Source of the DNA: an uncultured Monoglobus sp.
GTDB lineage: Bacteria > Bacillota > Clostridia > Monoglobales > Monoglobaceae
Assembly: GCA_947585115.1 (NCBI GenBank)
Contig: CANPWW010000003.1
Location: 1-64,000, forward strand
Direction: 5' to 3'
Length of the DNA: 64,000 bases
Shown: positions 52,119-62,000 of the stretch, one piece after another
Position numbering within the stretch: the stretch's first letter is position 1
Layout of the letters: every line of letters starts with the position of its first letter
The notes under the pieces: generated by a model
The model's input: the letters and a program-made list of their open reading frames with translations, nothing else
What the model was told of the DNA's origin: nothing
Database searches by the model: none
Made by a program: the position numbers and the translations under genes

Positions 52119-52238
52119 AATACGCTTGTAATCTCAAAAACAGACAAGCGTTTTTTCCCAAACATAATTAGCGCTCCAACCGCGCTGCACGGCGTCGGGC
52201 GGCGGCCGTTTTTTGAGGATGATCCAAACACTATTATG
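52119..52238 (+). promoter_or_regulatory. Leader with two successive terminator-like hairpins
   Basis: Between the promoter and the ribosome binding site lie two hairpins, each followed by six T. The first is ACGCTTGT / ACAAGCGT with TTTTTT (about 52119..52156). The second is ACGGC / GCCGT with TTTTTT (about 52189..52216). In the rest of the divergent spacer (51923..52078) I see only AT-rich sequence. Confidence 0.6.
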
Positions 52239-52255
52239 TCAGGAGGATATATTTT

Positions 52256-53578
52256 ATGAAAAAATTTATTTCTGTTATTGCTGTATGCGCTATGCTAATT
52301 TGCTCGTTGAACTTGAGCTTTGCATATGGTGATACGGCAGACAACAAAGAATCTGTATCTCGTCGGCTTGTGAGCGCCGCAGAAACAATCGGCAGCGCGC
52401 CTGTCGCGGATGCTCCGTCGGTCACCTCGGGTGCTTTTGAGTATATACTCAATGAAGATCACAGCACGGTGACTGTCACAAAATATACCGATGAGACTGC
52501 CGCGGCAGTCAATTTTCCCGAGCAGCTTGACGGTTACACTGTAATGGGCATATCCGATTCGGTTTTTGAAAGCATGACAACAAAGAACAATATAACAAAT
52601 ATAACAATACCTTCAACCATATCCGAAATAGCGGAGGGCGCGTTCAGGGGATGCAATATGCTGTCGGACATAACCGTTGCCGCGGAGAACTTATATTACA
52701 AATCAGAGAACGGAATTTTATTCAGCAAAGATATGTCACTACTGGTGTTTGCTCCTTCGCAAAAGCTGAATATGATGTACACTATCCCGAACGGAGTTGA
52801 AATACTGTGTCGGTATTCGCTGTGCGGATCAAACCTGATGCGTGTCACGTTCCCGAGAAGCGTAAAGTATATCAAAGCGTACGCGTTTTATGGCGTTGAT
52901 TTATTTTACGGCGGCGAATATCTGGGATATTCAAGCGAATGGGGGCAGGTGCAAATTGAAAAGGAAGGCAACAGCGGTTTATTAAGACCCTCTATTAGCA
53001 GCCTGCCCGATCCGACGCCGATTCCATCCGGCGTTACGCCCGCGCCTGCGATGATCCCCACACCATCGCCAACGCCGACGCCGACGCTAACGCCGTCTGC
53101 GACTCCGACAGCAACGCCGACAATTGCGCCGACACCGACAAATGCGCCGACGGCAACGCCTGCAATTACGCCAACAAACGCGCCGACAGCAACGCCGACA
53201 ATTGTGCCTACAAACGCGCCGACGGCAACGCCGTCAAGCGAGCCGTCGCAGGTTCCAACCGAACAGCCGGTTGAGACTTCATGGAAAATATTAAGCGTAG
53301 ATAAAGATTCGGGCGAAGCGAAAATATTTATTCCCGACGGAACGCCTGAGGGAACGGCCTTCACGCTTATTATGGCGAAGTACAAAAACGATGTTATGCT
53401 CGACTGCGCGATCGAAAGCTTCAAAACGGAGACCGAGGGCGGAAGCGAATATACGGCAAAGCTCGGCCGATTTATCACCTCGGACGTTTTCGACGAAGAT
53501 GTGAAGCTAATGCTGTGGGACGGGACCGACGGAATTAAACCCCTCGCGGAGCCGTTTTATATAAACAAAACCCGATGA
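52256..53578 (+). CDS. Secreted BspA-like leucine-rich repeat protein with Pro/Thr linker
   Basis: A 440-residue exported protein. Residues 1-23 are a signal peptide. About residues 60-225 contain leucine-rich repeats of the BspA type (FESMTTKNNITNITIPSTISEIAEGAFRGCNMLSDITVA; VEILCRYSLCGSNLMRVTFPRSVKYIKAYAF). A Pro/Thr/Ala-rich linker follows (about 252-345), including three 12-residue units TNAPTATP..., then a C-terminal domain of about 95 residues (SWKILSVDKDSGEAKIFIP...) of unknown type. No SLH or LPXTG anchor is visible, so retention is unclear. CAGGAGGATATATTTT precedes the ATG. Confidence 0.82.
   Translation: MKKFISVIAVCAMLICSLNLSFAYGDTADNKESVSRRLVSAAETIGSAPVADAPSVTSGAFEYILNEDHSTVTVTKYTDETAAAVNFPEQLDGYTVMGISDSVFESMTTKNNITNITIPSTISEIAEGAFRGCNMLSDITVAAENLYYKSENGILFSKDMSLLVFAPSQKLNMMYTIPNGVEILCRYSLCGSNLMRVTFPRSVKYIKAYAFYGVDLFYGGEYLGYSSEWGQVQIEKEGNSGLLRPSISSLPDPTPIPSGVTPAPAMIPTPSPTPTPTLTPSATPTATPTIAPTPTNAPTATPAITPTNAPTATPTIVPTNAPTATPSSEPSQVPTEQPVETSWKILSVDKDSGEAKIFIPDGTPEGTAFTLIMAKYKNDVMLDCAIESFKTETEGGSEYTAKLGRFITSDVFDEDVKLMLWDGTDGIKPLAEPFYINKTR
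53138..53245 (+). repeat. Three tandem 36-bp units in the Pro/Thr linker
   Basis: Units 53138..53173, 53174..53209 and 53210..53245 each encode TNAPTATP plus four variable residues. Further imperfect TP/TAT codons precede them. Confidence 0.85.
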
Positions 53579-53590
53579 TCTGACGCTGTG

Positions 53591-53619
53591 TTGACAATCC
53601 GTTTGTTTTTGGGTATAAT
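53591..53619 (+). promoter_or_regulatory. Promoter of the flavodoxin-yfcE pair
   Basis: TTGACA and TATAAT with a 17-base spacer, 52 bases before the flavodoxin ATG. Confidence 0.85.
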
Positions 53620-53670
53620 TATATTCGTGGCGCATATATTAGTTTGAAACAATGATCGGAGCGTGATACT

Positions 53671-54195
53671 ATGAATGCAATAGTTATATACAAAAGCAAA
53701 TACGGCTCCACAAAGCGGTACGCGGAGTGGATAGCGGAGGAGCTGGGATGCATAGCGGCAAACGCGAAGGATATTAAGGCGGCCGAGCTTGAAAAATATG
53801 ACAATATAATTTTCGGCGGCGGCATGTATTCCGAGAGCATTGACGGCGTGTCGCTTATAACGAAGAACTTTGATAGGCTCAAAGACAAAAAAGTCGTTAT
53901 TTTCACCGTCGGTCTGACCGATCCGGGGCACAAAAAATATTATAAGTCGGTGGCGGACAGGAACCTGAGCCGGGAGATACAGAGCCGCGTAAAGGTCTTT
54001 AACCTGCCCGGAAAGATGATAATGGAAGATCTGAGCTTTGTTCACCGCAAGGAGCTGGGCGTCTTGAAGGCTATCCTTTCAAAAAAGACCGATCTCAGCG
54101 AGGATGGCAAGCTGCTGCTTGAGCTGTGCGACAAGAGCAACGACTTCATGGATAAAGGCGCGATTGCGCCTATAGTGGCCGAGTTTAAAGAATAA
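53671..54195 (+). CDS. Flavodoxin domain protein
   Basis: A 174-residue protein with the FMN-binding phosphate loop IYKSKYGSTKRYAEWIAEELG at residues 6-26 and the second flavodoxin stretch NIIFGGGMYSESIDGV near residue 45. It resembles the flavodoxin_5 (HemG-like) group; the tail from residue 120 is helical. It may carry electrons in anaerobic redox reactions, but the partner is unknown. An AGCGTGATACT region precedes the ATG. yfcE follows after 17 bases. Confidence 0.85.
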   Translation: MNAIVIYKSKYGSTKRYAEWIAEELGCIAANAKDIKAAELEKYDNIIFGGGMYSESIDGVSLITKNFDRLKDKKVVIFTVGLTDPGHKKYYKSVADRNLSREIQSRVKVFNLPGKMIMEDLSFVHRKELGVLKAILSKKTDLSEDGKLLLELCDKSNDFMDKGAIAPIVAEFKE

Positions 54196-54212
54196 CACAG
54201 AATGGTGATAAA

Positions 54213-54761
54213 ATGAAATTGATGATAGCGAGTGACATACACGGCTCAAAATATTACTGTGAAAAAATGATCGAGGCGTACCGCCGCGAGGGAGCGGAAA
54301 GGCTTGTTCTGCTGGGCGATATTCTGTATCATGGTCCGAGAAACGACCTGCCGCGGGACTATGACCCAAAGGCGGTGATCGCGGCGCTGAACGGGCTTTC
54401 GGATGAGATACTTTGCGTGCGCGGCAACTGCGATACCGAGGTCGATCAGATGGTGCTTGACTTTCCGATTATGGCGGACTACGCCGTGATTTTCGACGGC
54501 GCCGCCATGTATCTGAGTCACGGCCATATATACGGCGAGGATACTCCGCCCAAGGGTTTAAGCGGTGGCGTTTTAATATGCGGCCACACCCATGTCCCCA
54601 AGTGCGAGGAAAAGGACGGGTATGTTTACATAAATCCCGGCTCGGTCTCGATCCCGAAAGAAAACAGCCGACATTCCTACATCATATACGAAAACGGCGA
54701 ATACATCTGGAAAGACCTTGAAAAAAACGGCGCCGAATACAAGCGCCGCGGATTTGATTGA
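54213..54761 (+). CDS. yfcE: YfcE family metallophosphoesterase
   Basis: A 182-residue calcineurin-fold phosphodiesterase. The metal-binding motifs are present in order: DIHG (residues 8-11), GDILYHGPRN near residue 35, GNCD near residue 70, GHIYG near 106 and GHTHVP near residue 124. Homologues hydrolyse small phosphodiesters in vitro; the natural substrate is unknown. GGTGATAAA precedes the ATG. It probably shares the flavodoxin promoter and converges with prmC. Confidence 0.93.
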   Translation: MKLMIASDIHGSKYYCEKMIEAYRREGAERLVLLGDILYHGPRNDLPRDYDPKAVIAALNGLSDEILCVRGNCDTEVDQMVLDFPIMADYAVIFDGAAMYLSHGHIYGEDTPPKGLSGGVLICGHTHVPKCEEKDGYVYINPGSVSIPKENSRHSYIIYENGEYIWKDLEKNGAEYKRRGFD

Positions 54762-54770
54762 TTTTAGGTT

Positions 54771-55622
54771 CTACAAGGTTCCGAGGACCGCGCGGTCGAT
54801 GCCCGCCAGGTCGGGGATTATTTCGATTCCCGTATATCCTCTGGCGTACATCATGTCCGCCACGTCGTCCGCTTGGTTTATACCGACTTCAAAGGCCATG
54901 ATCCCGCCTCTTTTAGGGGCGGTTTTTTCGATTATAACTCTGTAAAAGTCGAGGCCGTCGTCGCCGCCGTCAAGGGCGCCGAGGGGCTCGTGATCCACGA
55001 TCTCGGTCTGAAGATCAAATATATCGTCGGTCGGGATATACGGCGGATTTGAAACGATGCAGTCGTATTCCGCTTTTCTTATCTCGGCGCAAACCGCCTC
55101 GTCTTTGATGTCTCTGAGTATAAAATTCATCCGTCCGCTCAGGCGGTGCCGCTCTCCGTTCCGCTCCGCGACGCGCAGAGCTTTTTCGGACACGTCAAGG
55201 CAGGCCACCGACGCGCGCGGCAGATAGTACGCCAGGCTGACGCCGATGCAGCCGCAGCCGCAGCCGATATCCAGAATATTTACCGCGCCGCGGCTTTTCA
55301 GCTTTTCGATCACCGCCTCGACCAATATTTCGGTATCGCCGCGCGGGATCAGCACATTTTTGTTTACCTCAAAATCAAGCGACATGAACTCGGTTTTGCC
55401 GATGATATACTGAACGGGCATGCCGCTCAGCCGCCTGTTTACCGCCGCGTTGACCTCGATAGCGGCCGCGTCCGACACGGCTGGGTCGCGGGTCAGAAGC
55501 TCGGTTTTGTCAATGCCGAGAATGTTCATAATAATAAGGTCGGCGTCGAGCTCCGGAGAGCCGATGCCGCCGTGGTTTATGAGTTTTTCGTGAGCGCTCC
55601 TGCGCAGTTGTTTCAAGGTCAA
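54771..55622 (-). CDS. prmC: Release factor glutamine methyltransferase
   Basis: PrmC methylates the GGQ glutamine of peptide release factors. The 283-residue product has the helical N-terminal domain (residues 1-75), the SAM-binding motif NILDIGCGCGCIGVSLA near residue 117, and the signature SNPPYIPTDDI near residue 185. The start is a TTG at 55622: GGAGG is eight bases upstream, inside the end of the small HicB-like gene. prfA is not adjacent. The gene is coupled to the small gene upstream. Confidence 0.94.
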   Translation of the reverse strand: MTLKQLRRSAHEKLINHGGIGSPELDADLIIMNILGIDKTELLTRDPAVSDAAAIEVNAAVNRRLSGMPVQYIIGKTEFMSLDFEVNKNVLIPRGDTEILVEAVIEKLKSRGAVNILDIGCGCGCIGVSLAYYLPRASVACLDVSEKALRVAERNGERHRLSGRMNFILRDIKDEAVCAEIRKAEYDCIVSNPPYIPTDDIFDLQTEIVDHEPLGALDGGDDGLDFYRVIIEKTAPKRGGIMAFEVGINQADDVADMMYARGYTGIEIIPDLAGIDRAVLGTL

Positions 55623-55625
55623 TTA

Positions 55626-55775
55626 TTATTCCTCCATATAAAGTTCCAACGCCTCGGTGAGGTTCTTTATTGCCTCGTCTATTGTTTTGCCTTGTGACGA
55701 AACGCCCGATTCGAGCGCGGTTGAAACATACCAATTATCCTCTTTCTGAATTATAATTGTGGATTTAATTGACAT
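55626..55775 (-). CDS. Very small HicB-like protein
   Basis: A 49-residue protein beginning MSIKSTIIIQKEDNWYVSTA and continuing SGVSSQGKTIDEAIKNLTEALELYMEE. This is the N-terminal partial RNase H-like fold of HicB antitoxins (strand, W-Y-V strand, then helix with Ala/Leu pattern). There is no C-terminal DNA-binding domain and no HicA toxin gene next to it. An AAGGAGGCAATCTAA site precedes the ATG, so the gene is likely real. Its stop is three bases before the prmC TTG start. It is an orphan; the role is unknown. Confidence 0.75.
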   Translation of the reverse strand: MSIKSTIIIQKEDNWYVSTALESGVSSQGKTIDEAIKNLTEALELYMEE

Positions 55776-55822
55776 TTAGATTGCCTCCTTTTATTTCGGA
55801 ATACTGATCCTCTGTTTTAATA

Positions 55823-56854
55823 CTACCAAATATCGGCCGTTTCGTCTTCGGGGATAACGGCGGTCAGGGACTTTATCGCCACCTCTATCATGCTGTCGTC
55901 GGGCTCGTTGGTCGTTATGTGCTGGAACCACATTCCGGGCGCGCTGATCGCGCGGGTGAACGGATTGTCGTGCCTTCCGGCGAACTTGATAATCTCATAG
56001 GATATTCCGGCAACGATCGGCAAAAGCAGCAGACGCAGTATAACGCGCCAGATCGCCCAGGGCATCGCCGAGAAGATCACGCCTATTCCGGGTATTGCGG
56101 CGAAGGTCTCCTGCTGCCACGGAATTATCGAGAAAACCAGAATACTGATAACCATAACTATCAGCAGAAAGCTGGTTCCGCATCTGGGGTGCAGCCGCGA
56201 CTGGACGCGCACGTTCTCGACCGTCAGCGGCAGACCTTTCTCATAGCAGAAGATCGACTTATGCTCGGCGCCGTGGTACATAAACACGCGCTTGATATCC
56301 TTCATCTGCGCCACCAGCGACAGATACAGAACGAAAATCGCGATTCGCACAACGCCCTCGATCAGGGTCAGCATCGTGTTGCTTTCAACATGCAGAAAGT
56401 CGGTCATAAAGCCCGCGATAAGAGTGGGCAGCAGTATAAACAGACCGACCGACAAAAACAGCGACAGTATGACCGAGCAGTAGATAACCACGTTCATGGC
56501 GGTCTCCGAGTCCAGCTTTTCGTCAAGCCACTTTTCGAACCTGCCGGGTTCCTGCTCTATCTCGTTGCCGTCCTCGTCAACGTCAAAGAATTTGGCCGAG
56601 AACATCAGCGCCTTGACGCCGATTATCATCGAGCCGAAAAAGTTGACGCAGCCGCGGATTATCGGCAGCCCCGCGATCCTGCCGGCTTTTTTCTTTTTTA
56701 TTTCCTGCTCGTCCACAATGATCTCGCCGTCGGGCTTGCGCACCGCGGTGGCGATCTTGAACGGGCCGCGCATCATAACGCCTTCTATAACCGCCTGCCC
56801 GCCGATCGACGTTTTTTTTGCCTTTTGGCAGGCGCTTTCGTTTTTATTTGGCAT
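55823..56854 (-). CDS. DUF1385 family membrane protein
   Basis: A 343-residue membrane protein of the DUF1385 family, often found with prmC and prfA in Firmicutes. The start SIGGQAVIEGVMMRGPFKIATAVRKPDGEI, the motif YHGAEHKSIFCYE near residue 195 and SRLHPRCGTSFLLIV near residue 220 are signatures. Four hydrophobic segments lie around residues 125-150, 160-180, 225-245 and 255-285. Function is unknown. AAAGGAGAAAATAC precedes the ATG. It lies upstream of the HicB-like/prmC pair. Confidence 0.93.
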   Translation of the reverse strand: MPNKNESACQKAKKTSIGGQAVIEGVMMRGPFKIATAVRKPDGEIIVDEQEIKKKKAGRIAGLPIIRGCVNFFGSMIIGVKALMFSAKFFDVDEDGNEIEQEPGRFEKWLDEKLDSETAMNVVIYCSVILSLFLSVGLFILLPTLIAGFMTDFLHVESNTMLTLIEGVVRIAIFVLYLSLVAQMKDIKRVFMYHGAEHKSIFCYEKGLPLTVENVRVQSRLHPRCGTSFLLIVMVISILVFSIIPWQQETFAAIPGIGVIFSAMPWAIWRVILRLLLLPIVAGISYEIIKFAGRHDNPFTRAISAPGMWFQHITTNEPDDSMIEVAIKSLTAVIPEDETADIW

Positions 56855-56933
56855 GTATTTTCTCCTTTTTATAAAGCCTGTTCTTTTATTATACCACAGG
56901 ACTTCTTATATTTCAATGAATATAATGTGAATT

Positions 56934-58037
56934 TTATTGGTCTTTGTATATTCGCCTCGGGCTCGGTTTGGCCGAGTTGCTCATCGGGTTGCGTCTCACC
57001 GGGCGCGGTTCCGAAAAACCGCTTGATACGCTTGCCGCCGGAGGAGGAGCGGACGGCGGCTCTTCCGCGCTTTCTGTCTGTCTCGCGGCCGCCATTCGGC
57101 TCAGCGCCTTTATCTGAACACTCTGCTTTTTGAGCGCCTCGATAGCCTTGTTAAGGTTCCTCTCCGACGCTTTGACTTTTTCTTTCTGCGACAGCATGGC
57201 GAGCATCAGGATAAAGCACAGCACTGCTATAACGATAACGCCGCCCAGCAAAATTTTGTTTTCATTTTGTATCGTCTTTAATATGTCGTTATACTGGTTC
57301 CTCAGGCTGTTGGAATACTGCTCGTAGGATTCCTGCGTTCCGCCCTCGATCGACGAGCTTTGGATGATAACGCCGCTCATGCCCTCAAGATCGGTGTCCG
57401 AAATATCGGCGTAGTTCACCTCGATATTGAGTTCTCTCAGAAAGTCCACGACCGAGGTCATGGGTATCGCGAGGGATATTCTGTCCGCGTCCTGCACTTT
57501 CATGTTGTTGACGCCTATGACCTGCCCGAGCTCATTGAGCAGAGGGCCGCCGCTGTTGCCGGGGTTGATAGCCGCGTCGGTCTGGATATACGTCACTCCG
57601 TCGACCTCGCGCTCGGCTGTGGACAGTATACCGCCGCTCACCGTGAAGCCCAGCCCCTGAGGCGAGCCCACGGCGAAAACCTGCGCGCCCAGAGGCGGAA
57701 TATCGGTCGTCATCGGTATGGTCGGCAGATTGCCGCCGATCACTTCAACAAGGCTCAGATCGCGCGCCTCGTCCGAGCCTATCAGCCGCCCCTCGAGCAG
57801 GGTGCCCGAGCGCGTCTCGATGGTGTATCTGGTGGTCGCGTCGACCACATGGTGATTGGTGACTATCATGTTCCCCGATATCGCGAAGCCCGTGCCGACC
57901 GAGTTGGACGAGTGCACGACCACGACCGAGTCGCAGATCTCGTCCATGTTAAATCCGATAGCGCAGCATATCGGGCTTGCGCACAGGATCATGAACGCGA
58001 ATATTAACGCTATAATTTTTTTTAGGTTCTTTTTCAT
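56934..58037 (-). CDS. Secreted trypsin-like (HtrA-type) serine protease anchored at its C-terminal side
   Basis: A 367-residue protein. A signal peptide (residues 1-26) precedes a trypsin-like domain with His in VTNHHVVD, Asp in ARDLSLVEV and Ser in NPGNSGGPLLNE, the standard triad of the HtrA/DegP group. There is no PDZ domain after it. Instead there is a charged helical stretch, a membrane helix near residues 263-282 (LLGGVIVIAVLCFILMLAML) and a Pro/Ser-rich cytoplasmic tail with a coiled segment. It resembles single-pass membrane forms. AAAGGAGAAACC precedes the ATG. Confidence 0.9.
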   Translation of the reverse strand: MKKNLKKIIALIFAFMILCASPICCAIGFNMDEICDSVVVVHSSNSVGTGFAISGNMIVTNHHVVDATTRYTIETRSGTLLEGRLIGSDEARDLSLVEVIGGNLPTIPMTTDIPPLGAQVFAVGSPQGLGFTVSGGILSTAEREVDGVTYIQTDAAINPGNSGGPLLNELGQVIGVNNMKVQDADRISLAIPMTSVVDFLRELNIEVNYADISDTDLEGMSGVIIQSSSIEGGTQESYEQYSNSLRNQYNDILKTIQNENKILLGGVIVIAVLCFILMLAMLSQKEKVKASERNLNKAIEALKKQSVQIKALSRMAAARQTESAEEPPSAPPPAASVSSGFSEPRPVRRNPMSNSAKPSPRRIYKDQ

Positions 58038-58068
58038 GGTTTCTCCTTTATATATGATCGGTATATAA

Positions 58069-59049
58069 TTATTTGAGGCGAATGCTTATTTCTCCGCTTT
58101 GCAGAGTTTTCACTCCGTCCGGGGTCTTAACGATCAGACCGCCGTCTTTGTTTATGTCTACCGCCTCGGCCGTCTCGCCTGTGTTCAGTATCTTTATCGT
58201 CTTGCCCAAGACCCGCGAGCGCTTCTTGTACTCGTCTATGTAGTCCTTGATCAGGATCTTTTTGTCATCTGTGATCTCGATCAGGTCGGTCATGCAGTTT
58301 ATTATCTCCGCGATCAGGCGGTTGCGGTCAAACTTTTTCTCGTCGGTTCCCAGCGAGCCGGCCACTCCGCGAAGCTCTTCCGGGAATTTGCCTGTGAACA
58401 TATTGACGCCGATCCCGATAACCACGCTTTCGACGCCTCCGGTCTCAAAGTCGGTGACCGCCTCGGTCAGAATTCCGCAGATTTTTTTGTTGTTCAAAAA
58501 AACGTCGTTCACCCACTTGATGTCGGGCTTGAGACCGAACGCTTTCTCGATGGCCGCGCACACCGCCACAGATGCCGCGGTGGTGAATCTGGCCGCCTCG
58601 TACGCGCCGACTCTCGGACATAGCAGGAAGCTCATGTAAACGCCGCTGCCCGGGGGAGAGTAGAAGCTGCGCCCCTGTCTGCCGCGCCCCGCGGTTTGTT
58701 TGTCCGCGATAAACACGCGCTCGATCGGATTCGAGCATCCGCGCTCCGCCGCGTATTTTTTTGCGACGTTGTTGGTCGATGTGACATCGGGATAGATCGA
58801 GATCCGATCTTCAAGATCTTTGTCGTTTAAATATTTTCCGATGATGGTGGCCGAAAGCACGTTGCTGGGCGACAGAACATATCCCGAGTTTTGCTTGGCG
58901 CCGATGTTGTAGCCCTCGTCCCGCAGGGCTTTGACCGATTTCCATATCGATGCTCGGGACACGCCGATCGACCGCGCCAGCTCCTCGCCCGATACGGTCT
59001 CGCCCATTTTTTGATTTAATATTTGAAGAACAGTTTCTTTTGTAGTCAT
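58069..59049 (-). CDS. birA: Biotin-protein ligase / repressor BirA
   Basis: BirA activates biotin and attaches it to carboxylase subunits; the two-domain form also represses biotin genes. The 326-residue product has an N-terminal winged helix (residues 1-60, ELARSIGVSRASIWKSVKALRDEGY), the ligase motif AGRGRQGRSFYSPPGSGVYMS near residue 120, KWVNDVF and a C-terminal SH3-like part. AAAGGA lies nine bases before the ATG at 59049. An alternative ATG at 59076 overlaps the dnaE stop and would add nine residues. Confidence 0.95.
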   Translation of the reverse strand: MTTKETVLQILNQKMGETVSGEELARSIGVSRASIWKSVKALRDEGYNIGAKQNSGYVLSPSNVLSATIIGKYLNDKDLEDRISIYPDVTSTNNVAKKYAAERGCSNPIERVFIADKQTAGRGRQGRSFYSPPGSGVYMSFLLCPRVGAYEAARFTTAASVAVCAAIEKAFGLKPDIKWVNDVFLNNKKICGILTEAVTDFETGGVESVVIGIGVNMFTGKFPEELRGVAGSLGTDEKKFDRNRLIAEIINCMTDLIEITDDKKILIKDYIDEYKKRSRVLGKTIKILNTGETAEAVDINKDGGLIVKTPDGVKTLQSGEISIRLK

Positions 59050-59072
59050 GATCTTGTGTCCTTTCTGTTCGC

Positions 59073-62000
59073 TCATTTTCTTACCATTTTGACATTTTCT
59101 TTTCCCAGCATGCTTTCAAGCAGCCCGATGCGCCTGTCTCCGGGATCAATCGTGGCGCGCGCCTTGGAGGTTTTCTTTTCGTCCGCGAAATACACGTATA
59201 TTTCCGCGCCGCCGCTCGCGCCGCTCAGCGTCTGTTTTATGGCGTTCAGCTGTTCGCCGTCGCGGGTGCCGAGGCGGATATAAAGCTTTGACCGCGGAGC
59301 CCTTTGGAGGGGCTCTATTGTCCTGACGCGGACTTTGGGCGCCTGATTTTCGATTATGTCCAGATCGCCGCGTATCTGTATAAGTTTGTCTTTTTCTATA
59401 AGGCTGTCATACGCCGCGACGCCCGCGGGAAACACCAGACATTCGATCGAGCCGGTCAGATCCTCCAGCGTGATATACTTCATTATCTCGTTTCGCTTGG
59501 TGCGGCGGGTGTGAAGTTCCGATATTATGCCTATCATGGTGACCGGCGCGTCGGGATCGAAGGCGCCGTCCTCATTTTCAAGCACGCTGAGTATCGTTGT
59601 TATGCCGGGCGAGAATTGTATATCACGGCAGTCGTCCAGCGGGTGGCCCGAAACGTACATGCCTATGCTCTCTTTTTCCATGGCCAGCCTGTAGGATTTC
59701 GGCAGCTCGGGTCTGTCCTTAAAGTTATCGGTATCGGGCTTTTGTTCCGCCTCACCGGCTCCCATGTCAAAAAGACTGATTTGACCGGGGATCTCGTTTT
59801 TGGCCGATTGAGCGAATCTGTCGATAACCGTTTCGTATTCGTACAGCAGGACGCTGCGCTTCAGCCCGAGACTGTCAAACGCGCCGCAGCGTATCAGGTT
59901 TTCAACAACGCGCTTGTTCGTCTTTTTGCCCGTCATTCTGCGGCAGAAATCCGTGAACGTGGAAAATCTTCCGCCGCGCCTGCGTTCGGTTTCGATCTCG
60001 CGCACAACTCCCTCGCCCACGTTTTTGACCGCGCCCAGACCGAACACGATACCGCCGTCTTTGGCGGTGAATTTGCTGCCGCTTACGTTTATGTCGGGAG
60101 GAGTCACCTTGACGCCCTCGGTTTTCGCTATCAAGATATATTTGCTGATCTTTTCTGTGTGGTCGATAAACGAGTTTAAAAGCGCCGCGAAAAACTCGGC
60201 GGGATAGTGCCGCTTTAAATAGGCGGTCTGATAGCCCACAACGGCGTACGCCGCCGCGTGGGATTTGTTGAAGGCGTATGACGCGAAGTCCATCATCTCG
60301 TCAAATATGGAGCCCGCGGTTTTTTCGTCTATACCGCGCTCGGCCGCGCCGCTCAAAAACACGTCTCTCTCTTTCATCATTACGTCGACCTTCTTTTTGC
60401 TCATGGCGCGGCGCACCAGATCGGCTCTGCCCAGAGAATAGCCGCCCAGCTCGCGCACTATCTGCATGACCTGCTCCTGATAGATTATGCAGCCGTATGT
60501 CACCTTGAGTATCGGCTCCAGCAGCGGATGCTTGTACTTTATGATCTTCGGGTTGTTCTTGTACGCGAGGTATGTGGGTATCGACTCCATCGGTCCCGGG
60601 CGGTAGAGGGAGATGCCCGCTATGATATCCTCTAAGGACGAGGGCTTGAGCTCGGTCATAAACCGTTTCATACCCTCGCTTTCAAGCTGGAACACCCCGT
60701 CGCTTTTTCCCTTTGAGATCATGTCGTAGACGTCCTTGTCGTCAAAGGTTATATGGTCTATGTCTATTTTCACGCCGTAATTTTCGTGTATCATTTGCAC
60801 CGCGTCGCGAATTACGGTCAGGGTGCGGAGCCCCAGAAAGTCCATTTTGAGCAGTCCGAGCCGCTCTATTGTCGTCATGGGGAACTGTGTGGTTATAACG
60901 TCGTCGTTTTTCTGGAGCGGCACGTAATTGACGACCGGCTCCTTTGTGATAACAACGCCCGCCGCGTGGGTCGAGGCGTGCCTCGGCAGCCCCTCAAGCT
61001 CTTTCGCCACGTCAATGAGCCGCTGGACAGCGGGATCTCCGTCGTACATCTGCTTGAGCCGCGGACTTATAACGAGCGCTTTGTCAAGGGTCATATGCAG
61101 CACGAAGGGTATTTGCTTCGCCACCGCGTCGACCGAGGCGTAGGACATATTGAGAGCCCTGCCCACGTCGCGCACAGCCTGGCGCGCCGCCATTGTGCCG
61201 AAGGTGATTATCTGGCACACGCGGTCGCTGCCGTATTTTTGGTTAACGTAATCAATGACCTCCTGCCGCCGCTCGTAGCAGAAGTCCACGTCGATATCGG
61301 GCATGCTGACCCTTTCGGGGTTTAAGAACCTTTCAAAGATCAGATCGTATTTTATCGGGTCAACGTTCGTGATGTGCAGACAGTATGCCACAACGCTTCC
61401 GGCGGCGCTGCCTCTGCCCGGGCCCACCGGTATCCCGTGGTCGCGGGCGTATTTTATAAAGTCGCGGACTATCAAAAAATAGTCCACATAGCCCATGCTC
61501 TTTATTGTGTCGAGCTCGTACATCATTCTGCGGTAAACCGCGCCGCTCTCATCCTCGGGCTCACCCGGATAGCGGAACCGATAGCCGTCCATGCAAAGCT
61601 CAAATAAATATTCCTCCGCGGTTTTGCCGCCTGGTATGTCAAACTCGGGCAGGTGCAGCGTTCCGAACTCGATATCCACATTGCACCTTTCGGCGATCCT
61701 GACCGTGTTCTCGATCGCCTCGGGAATATGACCAAACAGCGCCTCCATCTCGTCCGCGGATTTGACGTAAAGCTCGGAGCTTTCCATTTTCATGCGGTCG
61801 GGATCGTCGACCGTTTTGCCGGTCTGGACGCACATCAGTATGTCCTGAAATTCCGCGTCGCTCTTGCTCACGTAGTGTATGTCGTTTGTGGCGGCGAGGC
61901 CCAAGCCCAGCTCCCGAGCCAGCTTGATGAGGCCCGAGTTCAGCTTTTTTTGCTCATAAAGGCCGTGGTCCTGTATCTCCACAAAGAAATTGTCTTTTCC

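Noticed and set aside
53100-53250. Regular repeats considered as a CRISPR array
   Set aside because: The units are directly adjacent, in frame, encode TP-rich linker residues and have no spacers.
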